Source of the DNA: an uncultured bacterium
Lineage (GTDB): Bacteria; Eisenbacteria; RBG-16-71-46; CAIMUX01
NCBI GenBank assembly: GCA_946886185.1
Contig: CAMPIC010000086.1
Coordinates: forward strand, 1 to 8,799
DNA: 8,799 bases
Direction of reading: 5' to 3'
The position numbers and the translations under genes are program-made. This document shows positions 6,958 to 8,799 of the stretch, piece by piece. Each line of letters opens with the position of its first letter. The first letter of the stretch is position 1. Under the pieces are notes generated by a model. That model was not told where the DNA came from. It ran no database searches and saw only the letters and a program-made list of their open reading frames with translations.

Positions 6958-8082
6958 TCAACCCTGCATGAGGGTCTCCAACACCTGGATCCGCACCGGC
7001 GCGACTTCGTTGGCCGGGTCGACCTCGAGGACTCGCTCCCATGCCTCACGCGCTTCCTCATAGTCTCCGCTATCTTCGCTCTCGAGCGCCATTGCCACCA
7101 GGAACTTGCTTTCCACGTAGTCGGGGCGGTTGTTGATGGTGGCTCGCTTTCGGGCGAAGTAGCTCTGCGTGTCCTCCTCGACGTGCGATTCCATGTCGTT
7201 CGCCGCCAGCACCTCGTCGATTCCACGCGCGATCGCGGTCACGAGTTCCTGCTCGAGCTCGAGGAACTTGTCCGGATCTCCAGAGAACTGTCCCGTGACC
7301 TGCTTGGTCAGGAGCACTTCCCCGGTCGCGGTCTTCACCACCCGCGCGTCGATGCGCACCTTGTCTTTGGAGAGGATCATGTACTGGCCGAAGACGAAGG
7401 TGTGCGCGCCCAGGAGCTGTCCGGCCCGCACCGCTTGATTCGGATCGGCGAAGTCGGACTGGCCGAGCTTGATCTCGTCCTTGATCTGGGCGATTCGCTG
7501 GCGATCCACCAGCTTGAGATCGGTAGCCGCTGCCAGATCGGCCGAGATCGTGTGGAGGAGCGCCTTCTGGAAGAGCGAGAAGTCGTAGTCCTTGAAGGTG
7601 CCGGTGTAGATCGAATTGTCTTCGAAGTCGCCGATCGCGATCGTGCGCACGTCCATCGTTCCGGGGAAGAGGCTGTCGCGCACGGCGTGATACAGCTCCA
7701 GGACCGGCGGCGGATAATCGGTGTCCGGAGAGAAACGCGCGGTCGCATCGAGCTGGAGCATGTCCGCGATCGACTCCTTGGCCGGATCGATCTGTCGCCG
7801 CGCCACGTGCGTGCATGCCTCGCATCGATAGGCGGAAAGCTTGTCATCGAGTGGGAGGTCAGGCTGGTTCACGATCTCCTTCGCGAGCTCCAGCGCCTGG
7901 TCATAGCGCTGTTCCCAATACGCCTGGCACACCGACCCGTCCGCCTGCGCATGCGCCGCGCCGACGGGGACGCAGAGCGCCGCGGCCAGAACCCAGACCG
8001 ACGCGGATACCCTCCCGGCAGGGAAGTCGATCGACCCTGGAAACGGCCCGGTCGATGATTGATCTCGAAGGTTCGGATTCAT
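6958..8082 (-). CDS. Secreted protein with TPR-like segments and a CsgG/TolB-like domain
   Basis: A 374-residue exported protein of unproven function. The N-terminus has a long n-region, a hydrophobic core (about 28-43, VWVLAAALCVPVGAA) and a likely signal-peptidase I site AHA-Q (45/46). There is no proper lipobox, unlike curli CsgG, so it is probably soluble in the periplasm. Residues 52-140 look like TPR-type helices (WEQRYDQALELAKEI, YPPPVLELYHAVRDS) and hold Cys52, Cys87 and Cys90 (RCEAC). Residues 143-295 resemble the CsgG/TolB N-domain fold: VRTIAIGDFEDNSI, DLKLVDRQRIAQIKDE, GAHTFVFGQYMILSKDKV, DARVVKTATGEVL. A TPR-like repeat ends the protein (333-374, DYEEAREAWERVLEVDPAN). The ATG at 8082 has GGAGGA 10 bases upstream and lies 34 bases after the PEGA gene, so the two likely share a transcript. 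An envelope-assembly or sensing role is only inference. Confidence 0.85.
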   Translation of the reverse strand: MNPNLRDQSSTGPFPGSIDFPAGRVSASVWVLAAALCVPVGAAHAQADGSVCQAYWEQRYDQALELAKEIVNQPDLPLDDKLSAYRCEACTHVARRQIDPAKESIADMLQLDATARFSPDTDYPPPVLELYHAVRDSLFPGTMDVRTIAIGDFEDNSIYTGTFKDYDFSLFQKALLHTISADLAAATDLKLVDRQRIAQIKDEIKLGQSDFADPNQAVRAGQLLGAHTFVFGQYMILSKDKVRIDARVVKTATGEVLLTKQVTGQFSGDPDKFLELEQELVTAIARGIDEVLAANDMESHVEEDTQSYFARKRATINNRPDYVESKFLVAMALESEDSGDYEEAREAWERVLEVDPANEVAPVRIQVLETLMQG

Positions 8083-8092
8083 GGATTCGGAT

Positions 8093-8098
8093 TCCTCC
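8093..8098 (-). promoter_or_regulatory. Strong ribosome binding site of the CsgG-like gene
   Basis: GGAGGA on the minus strand, 10 bases before the ATG at 8082, in the 34-base gap after the PEGA gene. It fixes the start even though this leaves an unusually long n-region in the signal peptide. Confidence 0.65.
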
Positions 8099-8116
8099 GT
8101 TCAGTAGAAAACGGGT

Positions 8117-8799
8117 TCATTTGACGCGGGCTTCTACGATTTGATCCTCGAATTTCAAGATCAGGACGCGATTGGGATCGTCGCGGGCCACGGAGTATTG
8201 GAGCGTCCCCAGATCTTCTCCGTTCGACCGCGTCAACTGGAACGTATGCGCTCCTTCTCGCAGGACGGTTCGCACCGGAATGCTGCCGTCCTCGTTGATG
8301 AGCTTTCCGTCCACCCGAATGAAAGCGAAGCCGGGAAACGTCGAGACCGAATACTCCTTCTCGAACGGGCTCGCCGGTCTCTCGGTTCGGGCGGGCTCTT
8401 CCTGAGTATCGTCGGAATCGCGTCCGAGGTTGCGCGCCGGGTCGGCGGCGGTGTCTCGCTGCTCTTGGGCGGTCCTGCTCCCTTCGGTTCGCCGTTGCTC
8501 GGACTCGGTCTGCGTCGGCCGGCGCTCTCCTGCCTCGCTCGAGCTCGTCAGGGCGGCATCGCCGGTGCTGGTTCCGGGGTCCGACCCGGATGCGGGGGGA
8601 TAAGAAGCAACTCCTTCCTGGCTATCGGGATCGGAATCGTCCCGATTCTCGCCATCGACATCCGCCCGCTCCCGCTCGATGTCATCGCCACCGAGGTTGG
8701 CCCCCTGCCGTTCCGTGGCGTCCCGTTCGAGGTTTGCGCGCTGCCGGTCGGTCTCATTGCCCGCAGACTCGGCGAGATCGCCGTCCGTGGTCCGTGTTC
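8117..8799 (-). CDS. PEGA-like domain protein with long charged linker, 3' part, cut by window edge
   Basis: The frame is open from the window edge to the TGA at 8119-8117, giving 226 visible residues. About 145 of them form a low-complexity stretch rich in Asp, Glu, Arg, Ser, Thr and Gln, with no hydrophobic segment; it is probably disordered. It contains three 12-residue repeats. The last 80 or so residues (from about 8365) resemble a PEGA domain: YSVSTFPGFAFIRVDGKLI, then IPVRTVLREGAHTFQLTRSN, the usual PEGA pattern of a Gly-x-VDG strand, a Pro and a Leu-x-x-Gly-x-His turn. It ends in alternating hydrophobic residues (RVLILKFEDQIVEARVK). PEGA domains often sit at the C-terminus of surface proteins or Ser/Thr kinases, so the missing N-terminus may carry a kinase or a membrane segment; this cannot be seen. 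An internal GTG at 8314 would cut the domain and is not a believable start. The downstream neighbour is the CsgG-like gene. Confidence 0.8.
   Translation of the reverse strand, partial: TRTTDGDLAESAGNETDRQRANLERDATERQGANLGGDDIERERADVDGENRDDSDPDSQEGVASYPPASGSDPGTSTGDAALTSSSEAGERRPTQTESEQRRTEGSRTAQEQRDTAADPARNLGRDSDDTQEEPARTERPASPFEKEYSVSTFPGFAFIRVDGKLINEDGSIPVRTVLREGAHTFQLTRSNGEDLGTLQYSVARDDPNRVLILKFEDQIVEARVK
8645..8752 (-). repeat. Three tandem 12-residue (36-bp) repeats in the PEGA protein linker
   Basis: Read on the minus strand, the protein has TDRQRANLERDA (8752-8717), TERQGANLGGDD (8716-8681) and IERERADVDGEN (8680-8645). The shared pattern is x-(D/E)-R-(Q/E)-x-A-(N/D)-(L/V)-x-x-(D/E)-x. 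A single degenerate echo, ARNLGRDSDD, occurs nearer the PEGA domain. More copies may lie upstream, beyond the window. Function unknown; a spacer is the simplest reading. Confidence 0.7.

Noticed and set aside
5568..8058. Plus-strand open frames (5568-6971 and 6754-8058) opposite selD and the CsgG-like gene
   Set aside because: Antisense shadows; no family resemblance and they span gene boundaries of the real minus-strand genes.
1..8799. tRNA, rRNA, CRISPR arrays, insertion sequences or attachment sites
   Set aside because: No direct-repeat arrays, transposase-like frames or tRNA-like clover-leaf sequences were seen; almost the whole window is coding.

Overview
The window comes from a GC-rich Gram-negative bacterium. 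An RND drug-efflux assembly, a lipoprotein-type periplasmic adaptor and a Sec signal peptide all imply an inner membrane, a periplasm and an outer membrane. The species cannot be fixed from this sequence. A PEGA-domain protein next to a CsgG-like/TPR protein, together with a selenocysteine-containing SelD, would fit deep lineages such as Eisenbacteria-, Gemmatimonadota- or myxobacteria-like groups, but that is a weak inference. Every real gene lies on the minus strand, so transcription runs from right (8799) to left (1). The many long plus-strand open frames are antisense shadows of these genes.

Reading in transcription order. (1) 8799-8117: the C-terminal part of a protein cut by the window edge. 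It has a long charged, disordered-looking stretch with three 12-residue repeats and ends in a PEGA-like beta domain. (2) 8082-6958: a secreted protein with a TPR-like N-terminal part, a CsgG/TolB-like central domain and a TPR-like tail. It starts 34 bases after gene 1 behind a strong ribosome binding site, so the two are probably co-transcribed. (3) 6818-5766: selD, selenophosphate synthetase. Its active-site residue is encoded by an in-frame TGA (6764-6762), followed at the right distance by a bacterial SECIS-type hairpin, so the enzyme is itself a selenoprotein. An ordinary gene caller would truncate it. (4) 5765-5570: a 196-base gap with no gene, probably holding the promoter of the efflux operon. 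A perfect 12-bp palindrome at its left end covers the ribosome binding site of the next gene. (5) 5569-4346: the membrane-fusion (periplasmic adaptor) subunit of an RND pump. (6) 4317-934: a full-length RND inner-membrane transporter with an unusually large insert between its two halves. (7) 931-1: a second, different RND transporter, starting only 2 bases after the stop of the first and running off the window.

Genes 5-7 form one tight operon: one adaptor and two non-identical RND permeases, an arrangement like MdtABC, where the two permeases form a mixed trimer. No TolC-type outer-membrane channel and no regulator lies in the window. selD has no selA, selB or tRNA-Sec gene nearby, so the rest of the selenocysteine machinery must be elsewhere in the genome. 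The most rewarding item is the recoded selD start region; the PEGA/CsgG-like pair is the least understood part.
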